DNA of 64,000 nt, from positions 15,124,085 through 15,188,084 of the forward strand of contig NC_064043.1 in assembly GCF_932526225.1 (NCBI RefSeq), in the 5' to 3' direction. The notes under the pieces are model-generated. The model saw only the letters and a program-made list of their open reading frames with translations. It was not told where the DNA came from and searched no databases. Both the position numbers and the translations under genes were made by a program. The stretch comes from Nematostella vectensis. Its lineage: Eukaryota; Cnidaria; Anthozoa; Actiniaria; Edwardsiidae. Positions 43,101-52,493 of the stretch are shown one piece after another (the first letter of the stretch is position 1; each line of letters begins with the position of its first letter).

Positions 43101-46100
43101 TATAAATATGTAGTTGTGAGTAGTAGTGAGTTTAGTAGGGTCAGGGGTGTAGCCAGGGGTGTGGCCCAGGGGGTCCGGGCCCCCCCTTCTAACAGCCAAA
43201 AATACAGTTTATATATGAGACCTTATCGTAGGAGAAAATGCCTTCAAAGGGCCTTTGTGGCCCCCTCCTGTTAAAAATCCTGGCTACGCCGCCGCCACTT
43301 TAAAACTGTGTTTATAGCATACTTTAGAATCTCCTTGAGTACAGCCTTTTTTGGGATTGCATACCTTAAATACAAAAAGTCTACCAAGAACCAACTCATC
43401 TACTTCAGACTTTGAGCGAACACCCTCAAGAGTGGTCAATAAACGCACAAGCTGCAACAAATACCAAATAGATTTTTAACTGTATTAGAGAACAATTATG
43501 TGGGTCACATTTCTTGTGCTACAGCCATGATAATCTTAAAATGCATAATATATAACATTACTTACCCAGGGCAGAATAAGGTAGAACAACCACAGGGCAA
43601 TACTTGATAAAAAGCCTTTGATGAACAGCCTCACAAATGACGGGTACTTATCGACTGGAAATAAGATTCAGTTATTAAATAGATCACAAATGATGGGTAC
43701 TTATCTACTGGAAATAAGATTCAGTTATTATATAGATCACAAATGATGGGTACTTATCTACTGGAAATAAGATTCAATTATTACCAAATAGATCACAAAT
43801 GATGGGTACTTATCGACTGGAAATAAGATTCAGTTATTATATAGATCACAAATGATGGGTACTTATCGACTGGAAATAAGATTCAGTTATAATTAAATAG
43901 ATCACAAATGATGGGTACTTATCGACTGGAAATAAGATTCAATTATTACAAAATAGATCACAAATGATGGGTACTTATCGACTGGAAATAAGATTCAATT
44001 ATTACCAAATAGATCACAAATGATGGGTACTTATCGACTGGAAATAAGATTCATTTATTATCAAATAGATCACAAATGATGGGTACTTATCAACTGGAAA
44101 TAAGATTCAGTTATTATCAAATAGATCACAAATGATGGGTACTTATGGACTGGGAATAAGATTCAGTTACTATTAAGTGGGAAAAGATAATTGTTGGCCG
44201 TTATAATATTCTCACAACATCTAATGCTTCAACCATACTTACAGTCACCAAGGAATGGAACAAGTTTTCTCAAGTTGTCGAGTGCTATAAGTGAGGAGAC
44301 AAAGCTTGTTGGAATAGTCCAGAAGAACACAAGGAAAAACAAGAACAGCCAGACTAAGACAGTACGGAGCTGCCTACAAGATGAAAAGAAGAATAGTTGT
44401 TATGAAAGCCTCAGATTCTAGTTCAAAATGTAAAAGCTAGTGATTTCTCAGCAATCCTTTTAAGCTTAACCTAACATAACCTAAGTATCACGTTTGGAAG
44501 GAAAGAAAAATAAAGTTGATATTGCTATATTTCTAGCTCTTATCTGGTTTCTAAGGAGGGATTTAAGGTGAAAAGAGCTATTACTATTACTTTTCAAGAT
44601 GTTAAAATTTTGCAATTTTGAGATTATTTTCACGATTTCGCTGTTTTTGTAAAAACAAGATCACTTTATTTTGGCGATTTTACGATTTTGGGACAATAAA
44701 AACAAGCAAAACTGTAAGAAACTGAATGAATGGCCTAAATTTAGTTCCCCAAAAATCTATAAATACAGTTTAGAATTGCCCAACTCAACCCCTTTCAGTA
44801 CTATTTTTACATCAGAGGACTCAATAAACAAGGTGTTTGTATGAAGCTTATCAAACAGATATTATTTCACCAAGGCTTTTTGTGTATTCACTTAATTTTC
44901 ACGCCTCCAAATTTTTGGGACAATTTTTTAAAATGACGAAATTAAAGTGACAGCAAAATAAAGTGTTATAAAGTATATCTTTGATATATATTTTCCTGTG
45001 AGAGATCATGGCTGTTTTGTTTTGGCCTGTAGGCAATCACCTGTTCAGAAACCCAATGCTGAGGTTTCCCCAGATGACCGCCTTGACATCAGGGGCTGGC
45101 TCAACATTGACCTTCATAGACACATTATCCCACAGACACTGGGCTGCAATGTTGGCTGCTTTCAAGGATTTGAAGACTACAAATGCACAGGGAAGAATGC
45201 AGTGCTTCTTGTTCATCTCCTCTTCCAGCTGAACTTGTAATTTCTTTTGGAAAAATCATAAAGACACAATTGTCTTCAGTGCTACAGGTTGAATCCATGT
45301 TAGGGTAAAACAGGCCTGACTATAATATATACCAAGGCAGGTCTATGGCCTTGATTAAGCAAGTTAAGTTTATGTTTTCTGGTGCAGAGACTTGTTTGTA
45401 TATTTGCTGGGGAAAGTGACATTGACATTGATTTATTCCATATGTCCTTTGTGAAATTCAGACTACTTGGGATAAGCTCCCCGCCCCTCCCCCCACCACA
45501 GCCACATGATAATGGCTAAATACTAACATCTTCTGCTGGAGATTATTACCTGTAATTGATCTTCATAGAAGGTCAATGAGTCAATTTCGTCTCCACATAG
45601 ATTTAATGTATGAGAAGGTCGCTCTCCAGTACATTCCATGTTGAACTGCCAAAAACATTATAAATCATTGACCAGATTCAAATCATTCCTTAGTTTTATA
45701 GTGCAAGTTTTTACCTGAGCCTTCTCCTGCTTGAGAACTAATTTGTCATGGAGTTTAATCATCTTTTTCCATATTGACAAATCCTCAACAATGGTCACAT
45801 CTTCAACCTTTAAAAAAGAAAAGTGTAACAAAATAAATGGTAATAACAGATACAGAATGACACAAATAGAAGCTATATATCAAATATATAATATATACCT
45901 ACCTGCCCAGGAAAAAGTTTTTCAACATAAGCTTTCATACTGTCTTCATCTTGTAGCTGCAAATGGAGAAAGTGTTTGTTTGAGCCAACCAAAATGAGGA
46001 AGTGCTTGTTTGAGCCAATGTTTGGCATCACCCCTACCAATAGGCAATTTGCACTAATGGATCTTGGGTTCTTGGGTGTGCAAGTCACCTTTCCCCTATC

Positions 46101-46922
46101 TTAGACACCAACTTTTGCAACAACACCTTCCACCTTAACACTCTCTTACTCGCTCACTCTCAGGCTTCTTTCTAGGTGGCACACCTTTCCCCCTCCCCCA
46201 CAACCTCTCTAGTAACCTCACCTTGCAACACCATCCCCCCCCCTCTTTCTTCTAGGCACCAGCCCTTTCCAGTCCATCCCCTAAAACCCAAATTGCCCTC
46301 TCTCCTATCATACCTGAGTTGGTAGCTCACTCACAAAAACAGTATACTGGCTGCGTAACCCTTTAGACAGATGTTCCTGCCTGTAGAGCACATAAACTCT
46401 CCACTCCTCATACAGGAGATAGCATATGACAAGAGTGTACCCCCACACCGCCACCAAGTGTGCCCACAATTTTGGTGACCTTTCCTTGATATTTGACATG
46501 GTGAGCTTATCAAGACCCGTAGCGTCCATTCCACCATAGTGGTTTAACGGTAATAGTACAGCTATCCCATAAGGCAGAAGTATCAAAGAGATCTTGAAAC
46601 AGAGTTTCATGAATCGAATGTACACAAACGCGTCGATGCCAGAGTAGAAGAAAATATCATCGTCGTTTGCCATGAATGCTGGCATGATCCACGCGAAAGA
46701 AGAGTTTGGAAGTTTACCAAGAGGAAACATGGTGTCAAGGAGAATAAGTCTCGGGGCGTAAAGGCGCTTTATTCGTGTCCTCAAATGCGAGAACAACGAC
46801 AAAATCACCACCGCAATTCCTGCATTCAGCCCAAGCGAGACCAGGAATACGTCAGTACTGTCTGATGGGAGAGTATCCTTAGTTTCATTGCCAAGTAAGG
46901 ATTTGTCGGAGGATAGAGGCAT
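40136..46922 (-). CDS. TMEM63: TMEM63/CSC1-family mechanosensitive channel (complete, 12 exons)
   Basis: A complete minus-strand gene of about 735 codons. Exons: 46314-46922, 45903-45956, 45715-45807, 45550-45645, 45041-45228, 44243-44373, 43566-43654, 43365-43451, 42809-43093, 42208-42389, 41537-41747, 40136-40318. Phases agree throughout. The start is the ATG at 46920-46922; a more upstream in-frame GTG is not used. Exon 1 gives the extracellular N-terminus and TM helices with RLYAPRLILL and the DAFVYIRFMKLC region; exons 2-5 the cytosolic RRM-like part (CAFVVFKSLKAANIAAQ); exons 6-11 the pore helices (VFFWTIPTSFVSSLIAL, SYSVLAPLISPFVVMYFG, NFTIALLVLPLPVITSVF). These are hallmarks of OSCA/TMEM63 high-threshold mechanically gated cation channels. 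The exon 9 donor (ATG|GTTAAA) is non-standard after GT and is the weakest border. Two arrays overlap its splice sites. Confidence 0.92.
40335..40650. repeat. About 57-60-bp tandem array near the TMEM63 last exon (5 copies)
   Basis: Copies of GTTAGCCAACATGTGAATGC and AATAAACTATAAGGCTCT. It begins about 15-20 bases from the acceptor of the last exon (40318) but contains no exon sequence, unlike most other arrays here. Confidence 0.88.
40990..41540 (-). repeat. 50-bp tandem array built on the TMEM63 exon 11 donor (about 10 copies)
   Basis: Minus-strand units have GAAGCTAGCTCCA|GTAAGTAC; the exon 11 end is GAAGCTAGTCCC... ACAA|GTAAGTG (border 41537). The outermost unit at 40997-41025 still has the whole exon-end block (GTAGTACCCTGGGACTAGCT, plus), so both ends of the array carry the junction while inner units lost 12 bases of exon. 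Confidence 0.92.
42588..42735 (+). repeat. Dispersed repeat, second family, copy 2, in TMEM63 intron 9
   Basis: Shares the GGTATCAT and AAATGAGCCACTTTTTGG blocks with 27594-27735. It includes a GGGGTGGGG-type tract at 42680-42700. Confidence 0.55.
43138..43298. mobile_element. Short non-autonomous element with GTAGCCAGG/CCTGGCTAC ends
   Basis: Starts GGGTCAGGGGTGTAGCCAGG and ends CCTGGCTACGCCGCC, an inverted pair, with a C-run (GGGCCCCCCC) close to the left end. About 160 bp, non-coding, in TMEM63 intron 8. This pattern is common among non-autonomous DNA elements of marine invertebrates. Confidence 0.6.
43635..44170 (-). repeat. 53-bp tandem array built on the TMEM63 exon 7 acceptor (about 10 copies)
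   Basis: Minus-strand units have CTTATTTCCAG|TCGATAAGTA followed by CCCATCATTTGTGA. This is the 3' splice site plus the first 22 or so bases of exon 7 (border 43654). Together with the 19-bp array it is the second acceptor-based case. Confidence 0.94.
44374..45040. other. TMEM63 intron 5, no recognised feature
   Basis: AT-rich sequence with short ACGATTT/GCGATTTT motifs. No gene or repeat family could be supported. Confidence 0.45.
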
Positions 46923-47590
46923 TGTTAATCGAGATTTCACGTTTTTCGTGAGGGAAGAAAAAGGAATTATTTAGGAACCAGGTACTTCAAGATCTTCTTC
47001 CGCCATCTTGGTTGGGGCAGCCGCTGACATGGCACAGCTTTTTCGCGGCGCTTAAGTGAGAGGCTGGGCTGCTTCTGATCGAAAAGGTTGTCGTCAACCG
47101 GCCTCGCGACTACGCGACAAGCTCGCATGTGGGCGCGGGTGAAAAAACACTGAAGCGCCCAGCTGCATATATTAGCCAGCACCTATACGGTAAGACTAAA
47201 GTTATGCGTTGGGTAATATACACCTATTTCAATTAAGTTTGACATAAGGTAAATGGAAAATAGAAAATGCCTGACCGCTACGCATCATGGGTATCTTGCA
47301 CGCCTTTCGCGGGCTAAACCTCCATAAGCCGCGATTTGTTCCCGCGCTTTTAACGACAGCAGGTCCAAGAAGACCTGCACAACATACTTATTGTGCGAGC
47401 ATATGAGGGAGCATATTTACGAGCACTACAAGAAAGAATTTTGGCCGGCCTCGTCATCCACCGCATTCAGCCTCGGGTATTTCGCTGGAAGTAATTGCAA
47501 GTACCAAATAAACTCCCGCTCCTAATTGCTGTCAGCTTACAGCCACGAAAGGGGAAACCTAATAAAACTTTCGGCAGACCCTTGTGAGAG
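46923..47590. other. Divergent promoter region between TMEM63 and the interrupted plus-strand gene
   Basis: Relatively GC-rich 5' region. A plus-strand 39-codon open frame starts at the ATG near 47404 (begins MREHIYEHYKKEFW) and could belong to the first exon of the gene split by the element. A possible acceptor (GTCAGCTTACAG) ends at 47542, and an open frame then runs to the element border at 47596. These calls are tentative. Confidence 0.35.
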
Positions 47591-47596
47591 AAAGGC
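47591..47596 (+). repeat. Left target-site duplication AAAGGC
   Basis: AAAGGC directly before the G-run that begins the left terminal repeat; the same six bases follow the C-run at the right end (61836-61841). Six bases is typical of Polinton/Maverick-type integrases. A seventh base (G) is ambiguous because the element begins with G. Confidence 0.93.
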
Positions 47597-48076
47597 GGGG
47601 GGGGGGGGACCAGGGGGTTTCAGAGAAACTAGTGGGAGGCGTGGATCGCCCCTCCGGGCCTCCCAGCCCCGTCTCCCGTCTTAGGCCTGGGAGGCGTGAA
47701 TCGCCCCTCCGAGCCCTCCAGCCCCGTCTCTATATATCAAGCGTATAATGTTTCACGTACGTAAACAATCGGCGATTGCTAATGTAGGCCGAATCGATTT
47801 CACGTACATAAGCTTTTGGCGATTGTTTATGTAGGCCAAATCGATTTCGCGTACGGGGCGATTGCTAATGTAGGCCAAATCGATTTCACGTACATAAACA
47901 AACGGCAAAAGCTAATGTAGGCCAAAACGATTTCACATACATAAACAATCGGCAAAAGCTAATGTAGGCCAAAACGATTTCGCGTACATGAATAATCGAT
48001 TAGGGCCGCAGTTGTTTCGCGTGCATGAATAACTAATTAGGGCTGCAGGTGTTTCGCGTGCATAAATAATTAATTA
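47597..48076 (+). repeat. Left terminal inverted repeat of the element
   Basis: Begins with 12 G, then ACCAGGGGGTTTCAGAG. The first 150 bases contain two GGGAGGCGTG...CGCCCCTCC blocks. After that come about seven subrepeats of 40-50 bp with the core TAATGTAGGCCAAATCGATT and CGTACATAAACAATCGGC. The right end (61421-61835) is its reverse complement with one subrepeat fewer and a shorter C-run. Confidence 0.93.
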
Positions 48077-48116
48077 GGCGTTGGACTTGCAATTAGACAT
48101 CCGTCTGTCCTGTGGT

Positions 48117-48425
48117 ATGCCGAGCGTTCGAAGGATGAGGTGCGGAAAAGATTACTGCGGGTGGCTAAAGATCGGCCACGCAAACCCGTGCGGCCGGAGG
48201 TGCATGGACACCTACTGCAAGGTGCACCTCCAAAGGCTCCGTAAGGGCAGCCCCCTCCCCGTGCCGTGCAGGGTCTGCGGCATAGGGACTCAGTCGGAGA
48301 CGCGGCTGTGCCGCCCCTGCGGAGCGAATCGTAAAGGGCAGAGGATGCGTGGCATCGAGAGGCGCGCTCGGAAATGGTTCGCACTCGTCCTGTCTGACAT
48401 CGCGGCCCGCGGTGCGGTCAATTAG
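48117..48425 (+). CDS. Small Cys-rich protein, possible zinc-binding regulator (102 aa)
   Basis: First gene inside the left repeat. The start is taken at the ATG at 48117; the open frame extends 12 codons upstream without another ATG. It has cysteine groups CGKDYCG, NPCGRRC, TYCKVH and later PCRVCG, LCRPCG, which look like one or two zinc-binding folds, and is rich in Arg (about one in six). No family recognised. Downstream (48426-48493) a 38-bp direct repeat (AGAGACTGGGTGGC...) separates it from the polymerase gene. Confidence 0.6.
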   Translation: MPSVRRMRCGKDYCGWLKIGHANPCGRRCMDTYCKVHLQRLRKGSPLPVPCRVCGIGTQSETRLCRPCGANRKGQRMRGIERRARKWFALVLSDIAARGAVN

Positions 48426-48493
48426 AGACTGGGTGGCGCAGGGCATACCCAAACTCTCAGTTAGAGACTGGGTGGCTCAAGGTGTGCCCGAAC

Positions 48494-49177
48494 ATGGACG
48501 CCCACATAGAGGAGATTCTCGATAGCATGCGTGACAAAGAGGCGCCCGCCGTACTGGCAGGGCTGGTCCAGAACATCCTGGACGAGGACATCCCCGACGA
48601 TGTCAAACACAGGCTGCTTAAGCCGCTCGTACCGGAGAGGGTGTGGACGGAGGAGGTCTGGCGCGAGTTCGGCCCTCTGCTGCCGGGACGGCGGCAAGAG
48701 GGCCCAGAGAGCTTAGACCCCGAGACGTACTACTCTCTCTTCGTCGGCGGCGCCCATCTTCGGTTCCCAAGCGTGGATGCCACTCTACGGGGCCAAGACA
48801 TAAGCGCCAGTGTTTACCAGGAGATGCGAGATCTTGGTGGAACAGGTGTGATTGCTGAAAAACCGGTTGTGCGGGGGCCTGATATTAATGACGACGGCTC
48901 GGTGTGGTGGGTCTCGCACGAGCGAGAGTCTCTGCGGGCGAACGCAGTGCTTCCGCTGGTGCTCGAGATGGTAGACCCCGACCGGCGTTACAGGCTCTTC
49001 ACGGTCGTTGGTAAGGCCCCCGCAGAGACATTGGCGCCAATCACAGAGGAGGAAGGGCGCTCGGAGCACAAGATCGGTGGGTCGTTAGTCAAAGGGGGGG
49101 CCAAATCGCAGTCGGCGCCCTGGAAGGCATCGATGCGGGTATTTGGGAGAAAGGGCGAGAGTACCTCGTCTACGTGA
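48494..49177 (+). CDS. N-terminal part of the replication protein, separated by a frame change
   Basis: 227 codons from the ATG at 48494, ending at a TGA that overlaps the next frame. The protein is acidic with no motif I can name. Coding character in this frame stops near the G7 run at 49094-49100. From there the other frame, which continues into the large polymerase-helicase frame, is open and protein-like although it has no ATG before 49174. The two were thus probably one reading frame, broken by a one-base change or joined by a -1 ribosomal frameshift. It is not clear which. Confidence 0.6.
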   Translation: MDAHIEEILDSMRDKEAPAVLAGLVQNILDEDIPDDVKHRLLKPLVPERVWTEEVWREFGPLLPGRRQEGPESLDPETYYSLFVGGAHLRFPSVDATLRGQDISASVYQEMRDLGGTGVIAEKPVVRGPDINDDGSVWWVSHERESLRANAVLPLVLEMVDPDRRYRLFTVVGKAPAETLAPITEEEGRSEHKIGGSLVKGGAKSQSAPWKASMRVFGRKGESTSST

Positions 49178-52071
49178 GATACGAGCTTCGCCCTTTACCT
49201 GAGCAAAATGGTGAGCCTGGGCCAATGTTTGTGCGAGAGGGGAGTGACGCCTTCGTTAACTGTGTTGTGAGCTATGTTGCCGACTTCTTGAGGAATCGCG
49301 GCACCTCGCGCTCCCTTGGTCTAACCAAGACACGAGACAAGATCCTCAAGCGGTTTGACAAGAAGCTAGCCACCACGGGATGCACCAAAGAAGACCATTT
49401 TGAGATGGAAAGGAAGCTCGAGGTAAAGCTAGTAGCCGTGGACGCCCTGGGTAACGTCCTGTGGGACTCGGGGAAGTACGGGACTAAGACGAGGATCACT
49501 ATCCCTTGCCACAATAACCACGCCTGGGCGGAGCTTCCGACCGAACCACCTGCGATCGCGAGCGTCCACGGCCTAGACTTCGAGGCTGAGAGGGAGCTTC
49601 GTTCGCTATGTCAGGGGGAGGCAGCGCCTCGCGCTACCAATGCCGCCGCAAAAACGCACGAGGCGAAGGTGCGAGAGGTGCTCATCCGCTTCATAAACAG
49701 GGCGATCCTCAGAAGCACGAGGGTCTGGCTGTGTGGGCGTGTTATAGTCACGCACGAAGGCAAACTGTACCGATCGGGACAAGACGGATGGGCTATCGAC
49801 AGGGCGTTTACAGACGAGACTGGACATGATCCTCAATGGCTCCCTGATGATCACCCAGCCTACCAAGAGTACATCGAGGCTACGCACTCGATGGGCGGCG
49901 CAATAGGGTATCGCTTCAAGAAGTGGACCCAAAGAGAGAACATCAGGCCAACGCCTCTTAAATACAGGGACGTCTGGCGAGAGGCGCAGGTTGAGTCCAA
50001 AGTGTGGAATAGCGAGGATAACTTAGGGGCGCAGCCTCATGTGCACATCGACATGCATGCGGCGTACCTAAAATGCGAGGACAGTGTCTTCGGCGGCGCC
50101 TCGGACACCATTGATCTGGTACGGAAATACGGCTTCCCTACGAACGTGTATCGTATCGCGGATGTTGCGGGACGGCCATTGAGCGAGGTTCTTCAACTGA
50201 CCGGGGCCATTCAGTTGACCGAGTGGGGGTTCTCTGAGGCCTGCCATCCCTTCACTTCCGGGAGGGTAGGGCAGCACTTGGAACAAAACGAGGGCTGGAT
50301 CACCACGCCAGAGCTCAAGGACCTGCTAGACTCGGGTGACCTCGCCATGGCCGCGGCGAGGGAGGTGTTGTATAGCGTCGGAAAAAAGGACTCCATCAAG
50401 TTCCCCCACTCCGGCCCCGGCGGCGAAGACTCGCAGGGTCGAGATCTCGCTGTCCGTTTCGTAGGCAAGTGCGCTCGCCATGGCGACGAGTCCTCGATCG
50501 TAGTCCGCGACCGTGAAGAAGCCGCGTATCTGACAAACCTCCTTGCGGGCACCGACCACTTACTTAACTTCGAGCATGCCGACGGGGCTTATCTGATCCA
50601 ATACAAAGACGGAGTCCGGCGCTCACAATGGTACCACATCAGGGCCTTCGTCTTGGCGTACACAAACATAGCGTTGCGACGCATGTTGAGGCGGATCCCT
50701 CGCGAAGACGTCCTCCGAGTGTGCACAGATGCCATATACGCAAAGGCGGTGCCCAGTGGTATGAGGCTCGTGGAGCGAAATCCGAGGTATGGAGAGTGGC
50801 GCCACAAGAGGCCTGGGTACGAGTGGCGGCCCGAAGCGGCTTGGGGTCCGAAGAGGTCGGGGTGCTTGGCTAGGGAGCCAAGCACTGCGCCGAGTCTGCC
50901 GTGCGATCTGGTGGCCGCAGCCTCTGCGAGGATGTATCTAGCCGGCCAGGGAGGATCGGGGAAGACCGAGTGGGCGGTGAGCATGTTCCGTGGCCGTAAC
51001 GTTGTGGTGCTCACCCCCGAGAACGACCTCGCCCACGACCATCGCAACAACCCGCGCCTCGCGGTGAAGGCTCAAACCTGCCACCACTACCTCTGCATAC
51101 CGGCGGAGAAGCCGATAGAGGAGTGGAGACCTTCCGAGCTGGGGCACAAACTCGACCGCCTCGCAGAAGTGATTATCATTGACGAGTGCTGTAAGGTACA
51201 GACTAAAGTGCTACGCGCCATTCTAGGGTATCTCGCCACGCGGCCGTGTCAGGTAGTGTGCTGTGGCGACTATGGGCAGGTCCCGCCCTGGGGAGATAAA
51301 GAGGGGCCTCACGATATGCTCAAGGAGTGGGCACAAGGGAACATCCGCTGGTTCGAGTCCGACTACCGCTGCCTGTGTGAAGACTGCGGAAAGCCGTACA
51401 GTACATGCGACTGCAACTGCGGCTCTGCCGCCCCCTCCTCCAGGCTCCACGACATAAAGGGCCGGATTTGGTGTCAGCCAGACTCCCAACAGCTTAAGGT
51501 GTTTCGAGAGGAGTGGGATGGTGTGGCGTTCGACGCGGCGATCGAGCAGGCCCACCCAAGCGATATGTGGGTGTGCTCGACCAACAAGATGGGGGCCCTT
51601 GTCCAGCAGCGATTGGTAGAGCACCACAGGAAAAACTACCCCCGACTGCCAGCAACCATCCGCTTTGACCTCGATCCTAGCGTCGCGCATCGTTATCACA
51701 AGCAAGGGCGGCCGGTGCCCGTGCCAGGCAAAAGGGGTGAGAAGGTCGACGCGTACAAAGGCACGGTAGTAGAGGACCCTCTCGGCGTGGTCCTTAACGG
51801 GCTTCCCCTCGAGTGGAAATACGCGGGCTGGGGGACAGTCCACCGGGTGCAGGGCAAGACCATCCAGACTCCAAGGCGTCTGTTTATCATAGACCACAGC
51901 TTAGAGGGCTGGATCACGAATGCTGTGTACACCGGCATCTCCCGCGTGCGACTCGCCGGTCAGATAGTCCGCGTGATCCCCCCCGATGACACCCCAGGTG
52001 CCTTGGTTCCCACAGGACTTCTACGCCCAGTGAAGAGCTCATTAAAGCGCGAATCAAGCGATACGCTATAG
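49174..52071 (+). CDS. Polymerase-like domain fused to SF1 helicase (replication protein)
   Basis: 965 codons from a GTG that is probably not a true start (see preceding entry). Residues about 290-530 look like a divergent family-B DNA polymerase palm: IDMHAAYLK at 292-299 in the place of motif A, a FVGKCARHG segment, and VCTDAIY at 516-522 in the place of motif C, where the usual DTD reads TDA. The second half is a superfamily 1 helicase: Walker A GQGGSGKT (591-598), Walker B IIIDE (667-671), motif III GDYGQVPP (698-705), and VQGKT/YTGISRVR motifs (892-926). Between motifs III and V lies a Cys cluster (C733, 735, 738, 745, 747, 749), probably a zinc knuckle. The fusion could combine primer extension and strand opening in one enzyme. 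The helicase call is strong; the polymerase call is moderate. Confidence 0.75.
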   Translation: MRYELRPLPEQNGEPGPMFVREGSDAFVNCVVSYVADFLRNRGTSRSLGLTKTRDKILKRFDKKLATTGCTKEDHFEMERKLEVKLVAVDALGNVLWDSGKYGTKTRITIPCHNNHAWAELPTEPPAIASVHGLDFEAERELRSLCQGEAAPRATNAAAKTHEAKVREVLIRFINRAILRSTRVWLCGRVIVTHEGKLYRSGQDGWAIDRAFTDETGHDPQWLPDDHPAYQEYIEATHSMGGAIGYRFKKWTQRENIRPTPLKYRDVWREAQVESKVWNSEDNLGAQPHVHIDMHAAYLKCEDSVFGGASDTIDLVRKYGFPTNVYRIADVAGRPLSEVLQLTGAIQLTEWGFSEACHPFTSGRVGQHLEQNEGWITTPELKDLLDSGDLAMAAAREVLYSVGKKDSIKFPHSGPGGEDSQGRDLAVRFVGKCARHGDESSIVVRDREEAAYLTNLLAGTDHLLNFEHADGAYLIQYKDGVRRSQWYHIRAFVLAYTNIALRRMLRRIPREDVLRVCTDAIYAKAVPSGMRLVERNPRYGEWRHKRPGYEWRPEAAWGPKRSGCLAREPSTAPSLPCDLVAAASARMYLAGQGGSGKTEWAVSMFRGRNVVVLTPENDLAHDHRNNPRLAVKAQTCHHYLCIPAEKPIEEWRPSELGHKLDRLAEVIIIDECCKVQTKVLRAILGYLATRPCQVVCCGDYGQVPPWGDKEGPHDMLKEWAQGNIRWFESDYRCLCEDCGKPYSTCDCNCGSAAPSSRLHDIKGRIWCQPDSQQLKVFREEWDGVAFDAAIEQAHPSDMWVCSTNKMGALVQQRLVEHHRKNYPRLPATIRFDLDPSVAHRYHKQGRPVPVPGKRGEKVDAYKGTVVEDPLGVVLNGLPLEWKYAGWGTVHRVQGKTIQTPRRLFIIDHSLEGWITNAVYTGISRVRLAGQIVRVIPPDDTPGALVPTGLLRPVKSSLKRESSDTL

Positions 52072-52319
52072 ACGACAGGCAAAAGGGTCGCACGAAGTAC
52101 ACGGGGCCGCACCACGTTCTGACGGTAGACAACGTACTCGGCATGATTGCTGACGCGGAAAAGAAGTACACGCTCTGTGGCACTCAGCTTCTGCTTCAGG
52201 GGTACACCAAGAGTCATCCCCAACGCTTCAGTATCGACCAGCGGGACGACAGTCAGGGTCACTACAAGTGGAATGTCAGACTCACGTGCCTCAGCTGAAA
52301 TAGAAGGCACAAGCGCTGA
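52026..52319 (+). pseudogene. HNH endonuclease-like C-terminal domain, out of frame and interrupted
   Basis: After the helicase frame ends, coding character continues in another frame from about 52026 (EELIKARIKRYAIDDRQKGR), so a second frame change lies at about 52000-52030. The segment ends RFSIDQRDDSQGHYKWNV...TCLS, the pattern of an HNH nuclease (ID-R-D-S-GH---NV-L-C). An in-frame TGA at 52296 stands where this family usually has a Cys, and six codons later (52317) is a natural-looking stop. The first CxxC pair also lacks one Cys. It is thus a decayed nuclease domain of the replication protein. Confidence 0.55.
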
Positions 52320-52333
52320 TCGCGCTAGGGTGG

Positions 52334-52493
52334 CGCTAGCGTGGCGCTGGCGTCGCGCTACGCAACTGCGATCGCGTGAAGCCGTGCTTAGAGTACGCCG
52401 TGTAATACAACACTGGCTGTCCGGGCTCCATGACCCTCTTTAGTATTGGGTACGCCTTGCTTGTCCACCCGGGTCCGTCGCTCACCGTCGGCC
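52334..52493 (-). pseudogene. Integrase C-terminal tail, in another frame
   Basis: On the minus strand, directly beyond the integrase stop, a different frame reads protein-like sequence (YPILKRVMEPGQPVLYY and GFTRSQLR), the type of C-terminus expected for this integrase family, ending at a stop (52334-52336). The integrase frame was therefore probably shifted near 52488-52493. It converges with the HNH remnant, leaving only 14 bases between their stops. Confidence 0.55.

Noticed and set aside
51223-51897. 224-codon minus-strand gene within the helicase region
   Set aside because: Antisense to the helicase motifs, which are clearly coding on the plus strand.
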